Origin: Aphis gossypii
Taxonomy: Eukaryota > Arthropoda > Insecta > Hemiptera > Aphididae
Assembly: GCF_020184175.1 (NCBI RefSeq)
Contig: NC_065531.1
Coordinates: 55,325,213-55,389,212, forward strand
Direction of reading: 5' to 3'
DNA length: 64,000 nucleotides
Under the pieces are notes generated by a model, which was given only the letters and a program-made list of their open reading frames with translations, was not told where the DNA came from and did no database searches. The translations under genes were made by a program, and so were the position numbers. Below, in pieces: positions 40,131-54,270 of the stretch (within the stretch, counting starts at the first letter, position 1; each line of letters starts with the position of its first letter).

Positions 40131-43100
40131 ATATAATATATACTACTGCAGTATACGCTCTTGGTTTAGTGGTTTTTGTACAAAAACTAAATAATACATT
40201 TCTATTTATTTATACATAACACGGGCTATTGAATAGACATTGGGCTAGGTATTTCTGTCGTACAAGTCGTATCGTAACTTATATCTATAGCTCAATATAA
40301 TAGTTGGTAGTCCAAAAAGTCAAATGAATAATACATTATATTATATTTACGTTTATATGAAATATGTATGACGTAATAGTTGTATTGTACGCTTGTACCT
40401 GTATATCGGCCAAATAAAAATCAATAATTATTAATCCTTCATCCTTGATGATTTTTATAAATAATATAACTAGAAACTCTTATCAATAGACAGTAATGTT
40501 ATAATATATTACCTATAGTTATAGTACCTACCTACCTGCCTATTGGATAAAAATTAAAAAGTTGATAAAAGCTAAAAATACTGATGTTTATGTTATGTGT
40601 GAGTTATAAAAGCAAATGAAATAAAATATGTATGAAAATTATGAATGAATTCCTTCGAGATATATACCTATAGGCTATAGCCTATAACTGATAAATTCTG
40701 ATAATATTATTAAATTATTATTAATATTTACAATTGATAAATTCATCAACAATAAGTACTTACTGGGTAGAAATTGAATATATAAATAAACATTTTCTTT
40801 TTATCTTAATATTATTACATACTAAAACATTTTAATTAGATAAACATTAAATCGAACGTTAGTTAAAAGCTATTATAAATTATAATTGATCCACCTCTTT
40901 TACTATGCTGTAATTCACTCTCCCATAAATCTGCCATTTGGAATAGAAAATAGAAGAACGGTAAGAAAGAATAATATACGACATGAACACAACTTCTCCT
41001 TCTAATATTTATTATTAGAACGAGTCACTTTAAAGTGTCGTTTTTATACAAGATTAAATAGAAATATTTTAAAAATTGAACAATTTTTAAATATTTATAG
41101 TATAATATGTACTAATGTATTATGTATTATTCCAAATATATATTTCTATTTTATAATATTTATTATAGGTAAAAAATTATACCATTTCCTACAATGTATT
41201 TTTTAGGATTTATTGCTATTCAATTTCAAGTTTCTATAAATCCGGTGTACACTATTATTAGTTGTTATAACAGTTAGCCAATAGCTATTACTATTATTAC
41301 TATTTACTAATACAGTAATTTTATGTATCTAGTTGAATTCCACAGATCACTAAAGTATAACAATAATAGTGAAATAACTTTCGCTGTGGCAGAGTTCAAT
41401 ACATTTATCATCACGGAAGACCCTAAGTATTTTTTTAATTAGTTTAAACCTGTGATATTTTGTCACAGCCTGCGCACAATAAATTCAGAGTTTGTACTTG
41501 TACATGCACATAAGGTTAATGCTAGGGTCCCTCTTTTAATAGGGTAGCCTATATTTAAGTTTTCCTTCTTCTCTATTTTTTTTAATTTTATTTTTGTGTA
41601 CTCCCTTCGGGTCTCCCGTCGTCGACATTAAATCAACGTGTACCGCATGTGCATTTTGTCAAACGTGCGTGAGCCTACTGTAGAGGTATATTAAAATCCT
41701 CCTACGTATATACATACACGGAAAGATTTTTAACATTTTGACATGTCCGGTAGTTAAGGGCCAAAGGGTCTAACAGGAAGCGCGAAAAGGTCTTGGAGGG
41801 GTCGCGGGACATCCTCGAGAACAGACGTCGTTAGAGACCGGTACAACATGATTTTTAAACTCGGTGAATAGAAACAAACGGATAATTATTATTAATAATT
41901 TGCACAACCATGTGAGGTTTTTTTTACTCGTTAGTTCACAGACGGAAGATGGTCGAAATAAATGGGTGAACCGAACGTAGAATAACACAAGACATTCGTG
42001 AATTTAAAGTAAAAATCATTAATTATGTATTTAAATAATATATCTGTAAACTGTAGATATTTATTTAACAATAATTTTTAAGCTATACCGTAATGAAATT
42101 ATTTTTTATTTATTTACCTGTTATTGAACATTAATATAGGTAATTATTAAAAAAAAGTTGACATTTTTAAATTAAATACCTATAAGCATGAAGTTATAGA
42201 TAGGTAGTTTTGAATTTTTGTCCAAATATTATAGGGAGATTACTCTTAAATAAAAAAAGTCAAGTGGCACTCGGGGACTGCCGCGATAAAGCTATTGCAG
42301 TATTACATATTAACACGAAATAAGAAGTAATAAAATTTAATAAAAAAAATAATAATAATAATATAATATAATATTATTATATTATTATATTATTTTTATT
42401 ATTATACTGTATATCGTCGCTGAAACTGCAACACCGCATATCTCAAGATTTGACAAAATGCATTTGTTTTGTTGGTAGATAACAGTGAATAATATTAAAC
42501 TAAAATAATAAATAAATGATAACGATTATTATTATTATTATTTTATTTTCGGTAACCATGGTAACAATTAACGGGTAACGGTCACGCTTTTTCGTTACGA
42601 AAAATATATTTTCAGTCACCACGCCTGCGATAAAAGCTATGCAATAGCTTAACAAATAATTTATGATTTTTACTGTTTATTTCATTCTTAGGCGTACTAT
42701 AATTTATGAAACCATTTAGTTTTCCATTGTAGCTTTAGTTATTTGTTTTTTCAGGCTAGTCGATTACCATACTGTATACTAATATTATATAATACCTACA
42801 TTATACACATTACACATTTGTGTACACGTGGGTTAACATATTGCTGAGTTTATTATAAATGTCTCATATATTCGAAGAAAAATACTTTTTTCGTGAATTT
42901 TAAGTATTAATAATGGTAAATGATAATATATATTCCAATATTAAATGTACTTTAATCCAATACTATTTTATTTGTTGTAAATATCTGGACTGTGGAGTAT
43001 ATAATGTTTATATATATATTATTAAGTATGTGAAACTGTCCACCCTTCTATATTAGTTAAGGTATACTATATTGTTTATGAAGAAACTCCCCAAGTGACA

Positions 43101-44090
43101 TTCACTATAACAGCCTAAAGGCTAAAAGCATGTCATTGGCAGACAGCTTCTTCTTATTTGAACATAAGTTGTTGGTTTAACCACGATTCACGAGTACCTA
43201 TTTTTGTTGAAATATTTAATAAAACTTTAAAGAACTTTTAAGATTTGAAAACTATTTTAACATTACATTATACAGAAATTTTTCTAAGATAAAAATATTT
43301 TTATTTATTCAAGCAATAAGTGATTATTTTGTGCAATGATTAAAATTTTTAAATCTATCAGCTATCCATCTTATTCTCGAAGTAAAAATAAATTGGTCGA
43401 TTGCTTTATCATTTTATTTATGATTATAATTTTTTATAAAATGTAACTATGAAAAAATAGTATATGCCACATGGACAAGATATTATATACTCCTCAGATA
43501 TAAAAAAATCACGATATTCAAAATTAAAATTATCTATATAATACCTATATAAGTTATTTAAATTATTACTTACTGATCTTACATAAGACAAATTCAAAAA
43601 CAATACATTTAGTTAGAATATTATATAATTTATAAATTGTAACTTATAATTTATATTAATGTTTTAATTATTAATAATAATTTCATAGAATGGTATTATT
43701 TTTTTAAAGTAAATCTGTAATATTTTTCACGATGTATATATATAGGTAAATCAAATGATCAAATAATAATAATAATAATAATAATAATATTTCATCATCG
43801 ATTTATCTGAGATTTTCCATCGTATTCTGAATCATTTAATCTTAAATATAGCGTATACAATATTTCTTAAGGTTTTTTGTATTCCTCAACAATACAACCC
43901 GTTTATTTTGTATACACTGCAGCCCTGCAGGGGATTACATTGGTAGGTTTCAGGTAAAAAAAAAAAGAAATCTACTCACTCCGACAAAAGATCCTAAGAC
44001 AGAATTTTTAAAATTGTACTGTATAGTAGTAGTAATAATATGTTTTATTCAAAGAAACGTGTGAAACGGTTTTTCTATTTTTAATATAAA
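40131..44090. other. Intergenic, no gene recognised
   Basis: Mostly AT-rich. A moderately GC-rich patch at 41,590-41,960 has a 72-codon minus frame with no motif. An ATT/AAT-rich imperfect palindrome lies at about 42,340-42,410, and an (AAT)n microsatellite at 43,762-43,789. A word GCACTCGGGGACTGCCGCGATAAAG near 42,265 looks like an old repeat fragment. Confidence 0.45.
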
Positions 44091-44094
44091 AATG

Positions 44095-44260
44095 CCGAAA
44101 CGAAAGGGGTGGTGAACAACGACATAGCCCAGAGGCTAAAGCCACCGGCAACGGATTGACAGTCCACGGGTATCCTAGCAACGCCCTCGCGGACGTTTCT
44201 GATATTTATCACTTCCTTACCCTCTTACTATATACTACCCTATATTTGTACCCTCCTCTA
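44095..44260 (-). repeat. Dispersed repeat, inverted copy of the 4.95-kb repeat
   Basis: On the minus strand it reads GGTAAGGAAGTGATAAA, CAGAAACGTCCG, GAGGGCG, TTGCTAGGATACC, matching 4,958-5,023 on the plus strand. The GC-rich continuation (GTTGCCGGTGGC, GCCTCTGGGC) is not present at the other copy in recognisable form. Confidence 0.65.
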
Positions 44261-47200
44261 TAGAAAGTGGGAGTGACAAAAAATAACTAAAAAATATGTA
44301 GTGTATTCATGCATTATTCATACAAATATCTAATTCTTAGAACATTAATATGTACATACAAAATATATTCAAGTTTTAAATATACATAGTAACTGGATAG
44401 TAAAAAATTATTTTTATTAGTAGATAACCGTGGTTATTTAATACTAATTTTAATGTGTAAAAAAAGTATAATTAAAATAAATAACTATAACATATTATGT
44501 ATAATAATTTATAGTATGCGACTATGATACAATAATTATATTGAAACATCGAGATAATATTTTTTTTTTAATCTTTAATAATACAAAAAATATTAACGTA
44601 AGGATATTTAACGAACATAGATGATTACACGATTTCTTTCTAATACTTATTAAAACTTAGAACCACTAAAAATACTAATCATTTATTAAACCGTATTCAA
44701 ATATTTTACAAATACGTTTTGTATTTGTATTATTTTATTTATACTATTTGTATAAAATATTCTCTAAGAAGTCGGTATAGACTACAGAAAGCACCTATAG
44801 TCTATAGATTATAATATTATGTTATATTACCATTAGGTATACGTTATGGCCTTATAACTTGTAATTTTTAACACATCATAGGTACATGTATATGTGTAGT
44901 GAATATCTATTAGTGAATTACCTATATGGCTATATCTAATATGTATTTATAGGTTTATGTAGACATGTTACATGACGTGCTATATAGGGTAGGACCGTTT
45001 ACCTTCAATTAATATCAAAATTATTTTATGTGTATTATGTATAAAATAAAGACTCATTTTTTTCTTTTACAGGTATCATAAAAATCGTATGTAATATTAA
45101 ATTAGGTAGTTAGTAAAATTGTATATTTAAAATGAGTATTGATTTTTAATTTAATTTAATTTCATATTTAATGTACAAGTTATAGGTATACAGAAAAATA
45201 TATAAAAAAACTTTCTTAGCCAAAATACCAATTACGTAGGTACTTATTAAAATGAATTAGTAGATGACAATTTTTATTTTGGTAATGAAGGAAAATGGTC
45301 GAAATTATTGTTTTTTTTTTTCAAAAATTGTTATAACTACGATCGTGATAATATGCCTGCATCTTTTCTACGTCGTTGTCCTGCCTCTCTGCCATTTAAA
45401 TTCGTAATTAATTAAGTGCGTCGTATACTCGTACCCGCATGTGTTGTCTGTTTTACTAACACATAAAAGCTTCCCTATGGTTCGTGAACGCATGTGATTA
45501 TGTGACGAGCCACGCAGTACCTTTGGATTTTGACTTGGGTAATCTGCATAAAGATATTCTATAGGATTAAGATCACCTATTTAAGGCGACCATAAGTATA
45601 CTACGTCGCAATGTAGCAAACTCTGGTAAAGAATATTGTATCCAGTCTTAGGTAGAATTTTTTTAATATTTTAAATAGACGGAGACAACATATGCGTGTA
45701 ACCTAACCTATACTCTATAATTTTAAAAACGACTGCCGAATATTATAGATACGTAATATGCAACATTGTATTAACATTATGTATCAATTATTAAATGTGT
45801 AATTTATTTTAGTATTTAACAAAGACAATTTCCAAGATATTATATGGACACGAATACATAAATGTTGATTTTTTTTTTAAATACAATTAATAAACCAAAA
45901 AGTACTTTAAAGTTATAATAATTGTGTTTACCTATTTAATAAAGCTCTTATTTTGCAAGTTACAAATTATTGACGGAAAATTAATGAAAACATATACGCC
46001 ATGCACAATATATTGTAGATTAGTTAGATAATACGTGTTGGTATATACTATATAGGTACTCTATGATAATTTATAATGTAGTCTTTACTATTATAATTAT
46101 TATAATTTATACGAGTTAAATGATTGTCGATGGATATAATATATATTGCCTTATTGTAAATTACCTGAGAAAATAATATGATAGTTTTAAATACTAGCTG
46201 TATCAAAATAAATCTTAAATTTAACATTAATTTAAAATACACTATTTATATATATTATACTGTACAGCAGTGGTTGCAATTTAATTTTAAACTCTGTTAG
46301 TTTCAGAAATAGGTTGTGGTTTTTAAATATTTAATGATTAAAAAAATTTAATCACTAATTACTTTGTAACTATATATCATGTAATCGTAATCGTACAAAT
46401 CAAAGAAATTTTACATATTAAAAATAATAATACTAAACGTCTAATTAATAACAACAAGAATTACTTTTACATATTAATTTATAAATCAGTTTTTCTTTTT
46501 TTTTTCCAAATGTGGATAGGAAAAATAAATATTAATAAAATGGACAAAGAGTCAATAATACTCACTAGTGTTAGTCTAATAAGGTCGAAGACTATTAACT
46601 GATTTAACAATAAACCCCAATAAAATATATAGAACTCGGGAATTTGTATTTACTTTATTTCATTCAAATAATATGTAAACTAGTTTAATAATTATAAAAT
46701 ATATTAAATAATTATAAAAATAAGAATAATCAAAAATCAGTATTTGGTTCGAGACGTTTGGACCAATTACCAATAATCTAAATAAACTGAAGTAAACGAA
46801 AAATAGGATACTACTAAAAAGTAATAACAATTAAATAATATTTTAAAATAAAATGTAAGAATATCAGGCTGGCCAAGATTAAATAAAATGTAAGAATTAT
46901 AAAGGATACAATATCATGATATATTGAGGTAAACTGTTATAGTATTTGAGTATTGACATGTTCTGTTAAAAGAAGACAAAAAGATAGCGGTTGTTGGATG
47001 AAAAAAACTTTTTTTTGCTGCTTTGTGAAATTGTGAACCGTTAGCTACACTTGACATCCGCCAAAGGCAATTGCGCAAGAACTAAACCCAAGGATAGTTT
47101 TCAGGTCTAACCATTTTTTTTGTTCTTTTTTTTTGCTCTCTCCTTAAGAAATTATGGTTGCGTCATTTTTCTCCGGGTCATTTTATGAACAAAAGACGTA

Positions 47201-49200
47201 CAATAACAGTAAAGAAATTACATTGTTGTAATGTGGAAAAAAAGCAGGTCATAACATTTTTTTTATTCAAGCACTATAAGCAGCAATACCTATTATATGA
47301 TTAAGAATAAAATGGAAAATTTTTTGCTTCCTTATATTATGTAGGTATTATAAATGTATAAACGTGCCATACGTGTGAAAACATCAAAAAAGCACGGTTA
47401 CCGTTACATATTGAAAATATCCATACAACTAAGTATTATGTAACATTGTGTAGTGTTTTTATTTTCGGTCGTTTTATACTTTTATGCGAGGCCATAAAGG
47501 TAGAAAAAATTAAATAAAAAAAATCGAAGTATTTTGTAAACATTTTGTAAATATATTATATTATGACATATGAACCATAACGGCAAACATAATATTTTAG
47601 GACATGAAATTCAAGTAGATAAATGATTTTTTTACTCATCTGTTTCAATTAGCTAACATTTGAATTTAACACATCAATGGTTAAATGCTTAATTAGTGGG
47701 TATAAAATTAGTTTTTTCTTCTGCACCCTATTTTGAATTATGGCCGTTGTAACGCAACACACAATTAACCCTCGTAATTCAACAAAGACGTTCATGGTCA
47801 CTAAGTGTCAGGCAAGATGTTTTGGATGTTTCATAATATCATATTAACTGATTGATATACAACACTAAATTGTATACATATTACAAAATGTATCATAAAT
47901 ACCTAGGTTGGTAATTTTTATCTAAACAGATTTTTTAGGATCTATATACTTTTGTAACATTAAGACGTCATTATAGTTTATAGGTAAGAAATATTTGTGA
48001 TAGAAATGGGCAAAATTAAAAATTTTCTTTTAAGATTTTTTTATATTTTTGAACTATTTTCTACTTGTTGGGTTTTTTTTTCATTAAAAAAAAAAATTAA
48101 TTAAAGAGCCACTTATTTTTATAATTTATTATCAATGATCACTCTCGTTATTTTTAAACTATTTTTAAATATTCGTGTTTTTCCGATTGTTGTTTCTGCA
48201 GCATTATTTTTATCGTGTCTATACTATATAATAATATAATATTGATATTACTAAAATTAAAAATATACTAGTATAATTTTAGTTAAGTAACTATTTTATT
48301 AATACAATTAAACATTTTAATAAGATTTCAGTTTTGACATTTTTACTATTTAATATAAACATCATTCAGATATTATCACAATTTATTGTGAACTGTTTTG
48401 TCTGATTATTTAAAAAACTCTAGTTAAATATTGCATTACAATACAAATTTATTTGTTAATATTGAATATTATAATATAATGCCCAGAGTTTACATATTCC
48501 AACTACAATTTTATATTTTTATTTTAATAGATACCTTATGTCGGATCGAAAATGGTATTTTTAATATTATAAATTATGTTTATATAAGTAATAGTATATT
48601 CTTTTTAATGCCACAGATGAATATTTTTTTAGGTAAACATATGCGGTTACAGACCGTGGTCATCGGATTCTTATGTTCAAAGAAGTCGATACACATTTTA
48701 TATTTTTTTGTCCCTTTTCCCTCGTTTCTTATCCAGTATGTATATGGGAGAGAGAGAGATAGTTACATATTATACTTTCTCACATATTATATTGTGAGTG
48801 TGTATTTTTCTTCCTTTTTCAACCCCGTCTCCTCTTTCAAATCCATAAAAATAAATAACCCAAAAACGTGTGCAGCTGACCGTTTCCGAGAATCGCGAAA
48901 AAAAGGAGAAAGAGAAAAAACACGAACCGACGCACCGCGCTACCACAGTCCACAATCGTTCTGACCCTTTGTACCATTTCCTACAATTTCTGTCATAATT
49001 GCTAACAACAGACTTTTTTGTGCCTGAATTCTTATAAACGAACCCGCACATAATAAAATATATTATTTTATTACACACTGAGATGCGTTTAAATGACGTG
49101 TAGCTTTACCCTTCAATATTTTTAATATTATCGAATATTATACACTATTAATAGTATGTATTTTATTGGTGATTTCATTAAATTACTTATTTTTAAATTT
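44261..49200. other. Intergenic, no gene recognised
   Basis: AT-rich. Contains CCGCATGTGTTGTCTG at about 45,437, a fragment related to the inverted-repeat family at 24.2 and 56.45 kb. A GC-richer patch at 48,650-48,970 carries overlapping low-complexity frames on both strands (177 codons plus, 102 codons minus) with no recognisable motif. Confidence 0.45.
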
Positions 49201-49204
49201 CTTA

Positions 49205-49463
49205 AATTGAAGGGTGGGCAGGAATAACGTGCTATGTAGAAATTCGGAAATTGTTCAGCAACATCTAAAAACGAAAAAAGTATATGTGTAATTGTATTAT
49301 GTTTCTTAGTTTGTACTCGATGATTCTGTACGATAAAAATATTCTAGAAATTATTCAATTCTTAAAATACATCGGGAGGAATGCTTCATAGCACGTTATT
49401 CCGCAAAAACATGAAATTCGAAAAAATGTTACATAGCACGTTATTCCCGCCCACCGTTCAATT
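49205..49463. mobile_element. MITE with about 34-bp terminal inverted repeats
   Basis: Left AATTGAAGGGTGGGCAGG then AATAACGTGCTATGTA; right end is the inverse with two mismatches. A third partial copy of the inner part (CATAGCACGTTATTCC) lies at about 49,390-49,403. The interior has no coding capacity. Confidence 0.85.
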
Positions 49464-50970
49464 GATACAATACAAATTAAAGTAACAATGAATGTGTAAT
49501 ACTGTAATGTGTATAATGTATATTATAATTTATTATTGTTGACGTAATTATTCATGGATAGGTACCAATGTATTTTTTAATAGTAAATTATTAAATTTGA
49601 AAATATTTTTGATTTTTTCATACATCACATTATTTTTGAATAATTTTTAAAAGTATGCATAAAATTAATTTTTATAATAAAATACCCTATAAAAAGTTTA
49701 TTAACAAAATAAATTGGTTAATGTAGGGAAAATATTTAACATCACCTAGCATGTACTGCTCGGCACTAGTAAGTGTTAGTTACCACTAGACTACCTATAA
49801 CAATGAATTTTCGAACCATGTGGTTACTGAGGTATTTAACATATACAATATACAGTAATAAATATAAGTCGTCATAACTTAATAACTAATGATTTCCGCC
49901 AATTTATTTTAGCACCATTCCTCTTAACTCGTTATAACACCCCTCATCAAAAAAAAAAAAAAATTGAAAAAATAAGTTCGCTCGGTAAAGTAGTGTTATA
50001 CCCAATATTATTGCTGTACAATAATGTTCAAGTTAAATAAATATATTATAGTACCTATTTTGAAATTAATATTTAATTGGAATAAGTATAAAATAGTTTT
50101 ATTTGTATACATTTTTAGATTTTAATACATTTTAGTAGCTCGGTAGTTAAAATCGTACATATTAACATGAGACAGCTGTAGCCTGTAATAGGTATGTAAC
50201 AATAACTATGAAAATGATAAATATTTGGTTTTAATGAAGCTGTGATAGTGTGATAAAATGATCCAAATCTATAGATACTTTTTTATAGTAAAATGTAATG
50301 AGCTAATATAAATAACTTAAATATTTTACTTTTATGTTTACGACTGCTGCAGACATTGGCCATTGAATAGTGAATACCTTAGGACTACCTGTGGTTTGAA
50401 ATACATAATATATTACACGTGTGTAACGAGACGTAGAAAAACATTTAACATTTTACTGATGTGTCTGCAGTAATGCAGTATATAGTGTAATACACGATAA
50501 ATAAGTATTATGGGTTTTTATATGTTGCAAGTAAGATTTAGAATTGATTATAATTTATAAATAGTAATTGTAAAAATTTAAACTATTACTATTTATAAAT
50601 CAATGGACTTGAGTATATTAATAATGAAAGAATCGAATATTATAAAAATAACTAAATATGTGTGTGTGAAAGTGAATAACTAAGTTCAGCAATAAAAATG
50701 CAAATGGTTAAGGAACTTTTAAACGATATTACTATGTATAAGATGAATTCAAAATATATTATTCAGTAAAATTATAAATAGTTAAAAATTATAATTACAT
50801 ATGTTAAATACTTAAATGTAATTTCATTCCTTCTAGATTTTACTTGCTTATATATACAATAATTATCTTAACTCCAGAGATAAATAACAATTTTTATTTA
50901 ATATTGTATAATTTAATAATTTATTTTTCTATAAATTAATGTAATTAATTGTAATATACTTTCTGATGTA
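49464..50970. other. Intergenic, nothing recognised
   Basis: AT-rich sequence without coding or repeat signals that I can support. Confidence 0.45.
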
Positions 50971-50974
50971 CATT

Positions 50975-51420
50975 TTTAGATTCTGAGAGGAGTGAAAAAT
51001 GCATTTATTTTTACAAATCGTACATGTTATTTTTATTTTTTTTTATGTTTGTAACTAGTTCTTGGAGCATTAAAAATGTTTTGATTTTCACCTATAGTTC
51101 TTTATAGTTTTAAAAATGACCGAAAATTAAGGAAAAACAGGAATTTTTACCCAAAACTAATATTCAACAAAATTAATTTTGATTTTTGGCAAAACTCAAT
51201 AAGTAGTAAATACGAATAATATTAAATACTTATTATTTTCACCAATTGTTTATATTTGTATTTGCTTTTTATGCATGATAACATTTTCAAAATACTTTAA
51301 TTACTTTTGAGCTATAGTCTATAAGCATTTGATAATGGATTTTAGTAAATTATTTGCTGGAATAAATAAGTATATATTTTTCAATAAAAATTAAGAAAAT
51401 TATAATTAAAATAATATATT
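50975..51420 (-). repeat. Diverged inverted copy of the intron-42 repeat family
   Basis: Read on the plus strand, TTTTAGATTCTGAGAGGAGTG and ATTTTTACAA correspond to the reverse complement of the 51-bp units at 23.8 kb. Further matches in order are AATTTTTACCCAAAAC, TTATTTTCACCAA and TTGAGCTATAGTCTATAAG, against the reverse complement of unit 2. Divergence is high. Confidence 0.6.
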
Positions 51421-53700
51421 TTGTGAAAATATTAAGTTTTATTTAAATATTGCGAAATAAATTCATAACATATAAAAACAAAAAACATTTTTATTAAAAT
51501 TTAATGTACCTATAGTTTCTACATTTGTATTAAAAAATCTATCGACTAATTTTACATGGGAATTTGTATTTTAAATATAATATTGAATTACCAATAGGTG
51601 AACCTTTTATTAACATACATACTGCGTAATATATGCTGGATAATATATATTACGTACTATTGTTCTGACCCTTCTGTTTGAATTTACTAATAAAATGTAG
51701 AAGATTCTTTAAATATGGGAAGCTCAGAAATCTATTCATTTTTCGGGGAAAAAATCTGTACAAAATGAAATCGTTCACGTTTTAAAAATGTACCCCAAAT
51801 AATTCGATGACAAGTTTAAAAATTTATGGACTTTTCGCTGTTTTACATAAAAAGGCTCAATTGTTTGACCTCTGACATGTCCGGTCGATTAATGGGTTTT
51901 GGACAATAGGACTTCCGAATTTTTATTTCTTTTGCCGGACGGGTCACACGGCTGCTGGACTCTGTATATTTTAGGGGTCAATGTCGTACCACTGTTTTAT
52001 ACAGCTGCCCTTTGACACCCTTTAACCCCCTTTTGACCATCTAAATTGACCCCCGTTGGCGTAATAATAATAGCAATTTACAAATAAAAATACCAACTGT
52101 TTTTTTTCTTTTCAAAAAAGAGGGAAAATCTGAACAAAATCTGTAACGGGATAAATTTTGAAAAAAAAGAAAATTACCGTGACTATAGCAGCAACCAATA
52201 TAGGTTTATCATAAATGGAGAAAATAATCTATTTAAGGTATTAGAGTATTATATTTTTTTTCGATTTGATTCTTTAATTAATTATGATTATATAATTATT
52301 ACTATATGGATTGTTTTTGAATAAAAAAATCACAACTTTTCTTTCATTGAGAAAGACATGAACACTAACATCCATTGCGTATTTAGGGCTTAGGCATTAT
52401 CTGCAGTAGTTATAATAAATATAGTAAGTATTTACTTTACACTTTTAAGTTCTGTTCCAAAAACTAAGAGAAGCTAAAGAGATAATTTTTTTCCTTTATC
52501 ATTCTTACCATTTCTCAACAAACAGATTAAATAATATAAACAATATTAGACAATACTATATTACTATTGATCCCATCATATGGTCATTGCAAATAATTGC
52601 AATTTGCAATACATCGCAAACAAGTCTTTGATATTATTTCGAAAATACATAACTACAACTTAACCTACTATTTATTAGTCACTATTCAACTATTGTCATT
52701 TATCAGTTTAATTATAATTTATAAGTGATTTTATTTTTTAAAATCAAATATTAACGGTTAATTTATCATGAAGAAATAAAGTACATACATTGTATATTAT
52801 TATATAACATAGGTACTTATATGTCACTTTTATTAGACGTAATAACACTTTCAACTTTAACTTAGAAATATGAATTTTGTTCACGTCCACGAATCATGTT
52901 CTATTTGAAATAAATGAGTGACGTTCACGTGTTGTTCAAACAATGGGAACATGAACGCGTTCGTTTCAAATACTGCACCATTTGACCATTTTATTATCAT
53001 AACATTTTTTTTATTTAAAAATTAATTTATAATAATAATGAATGACGTCTTAAAGCATTTTATACATTTCAGTTAAAGTCTCTGTCGAAAGAATACCTTA
53101 AGATATAATATTCATGAAAAATAAAAATGATGACTAGCATAACCTGGGTGTTAGATTTAGATAGTAGGTAGGTAGGTTACTTGTATCATTTCTCTCGCCA
53201 CAATACTACGATGAGTTGTTACATTGAATTTGAAAGCAATGACAAATCACAAATGGTCGTTAAAAATGATTTTAAGGCTTTAAGTCGAACTTATAATCTC
53301 GATTTTTTATATTTCATATTTTGATGTTGGCATGTTGCATGAAACTTTTCAATACTCCTTTTATCTAAATTCCAAATAAGAATATTCATAAATAAACTTA
53401 TTGGCTATGTTTATGACATTCCTAAATAATAAATTATTATTCGAAGTAAGTAATTATGTAACATTGGGTCGAATCAACGCAAATGAAGCGAACGAGTGTG
53501 AGTGTATTAAACATAATAACTGCATACAACCGCCACGATGAGCATATACCTAGTCTGTATTTTGTTCTTATATATTTTATAATTTATTAATAAGTTTATA
53601 TTAGGTTATATATTTCAAACTTTTGATACTAAACTTTTAAAGTACTTCAGGTGAAGTATTCTATACGACCATTAAAGTAATAAAATTCGATATATAGAAT
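51421..53700. other. Intergenic, repeat remnants, no gene recognised
   Basis: A GC-richer patch at 51,870-52,065 shares GACATGTCCGGT with 41,740. A patch at 52,880-52,970 has repeated GTTCACGT/GAACATG words. Neither can be classified. Confidence 0.4.
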
Positions 53701-53719
53701 AAATAAAAGGAAATAATAC

Positions 53720-54270
53720 GTTCACTGGCAAAAACGTAAGGCAAAAAAATAAAGTATTGAGGGGGAAAGAGGTAGAAATAAATTTAACAATGGTGTTGTG
53801 CGAAGGACAGGGGCTCTATACAGGATTCGATCGATCGGTAACGCGCGTTATGTGCACATAGAAGGAGATGAGGAGGTAGTGGAAAAAACCCTATTGTACG
53901 TGACAGTGTGTCTTTTATGAAAGGATCGATCGAAAATAACTATTTTTCAGAAGGGTTATGGTTTGTAACAAAATGGCCGGTCCAAATATAACGAACACCC
54001 TGGTGTATCCATCCGGTCCTTGTTTTTCTCGGTTTTAAAAAGGGTTTGCATTTTTACGCGAACAGCTGCACATAAATATAAAGGACAAATATGCTGAAAA
54101 TACCCTTTTTTCAGAATATTCATGTTTTTGATGAATTCACCGATTTTTTCCACACTTCTTGAATATTTATTTTTTACCTTTTATTCTCAATATCATAAAT
54201 GGTTACTCCCTGTGGTTTGCGGTTCTTATTGAAAATATGTATAGTGTATAAAAACGATTCAGTAATTCTC
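53720..54270. other. Compositionally distinct patch, unclassified
   Basis: Higher GC than the flanks and apparently single-copy within the window. Contains GATCGATCG words twice (about 53,829 and 53,924), ACGCGCG and GAGGGGGAAAGAGG. The open frame at 53,956-54,153 minus has no motif. It could be a conserved non-coding or regulatory block. Confidence 0.3.

Noticed and set aside
47044..47106. A 17-codon plus-strand open piece flanked by AG and GT (LHLTSAKGNCARTKPKDSFQ)
   Set aside because: Too short, weak acceptor and no partner exons found.
48431..49078. 177-codon plus and 102-codon minus frames at 48.4-49.1 kb
   Set aside because: Hydrophobic/aromatic composition expected from AT-rich DNA, no motif, overlapping each other.
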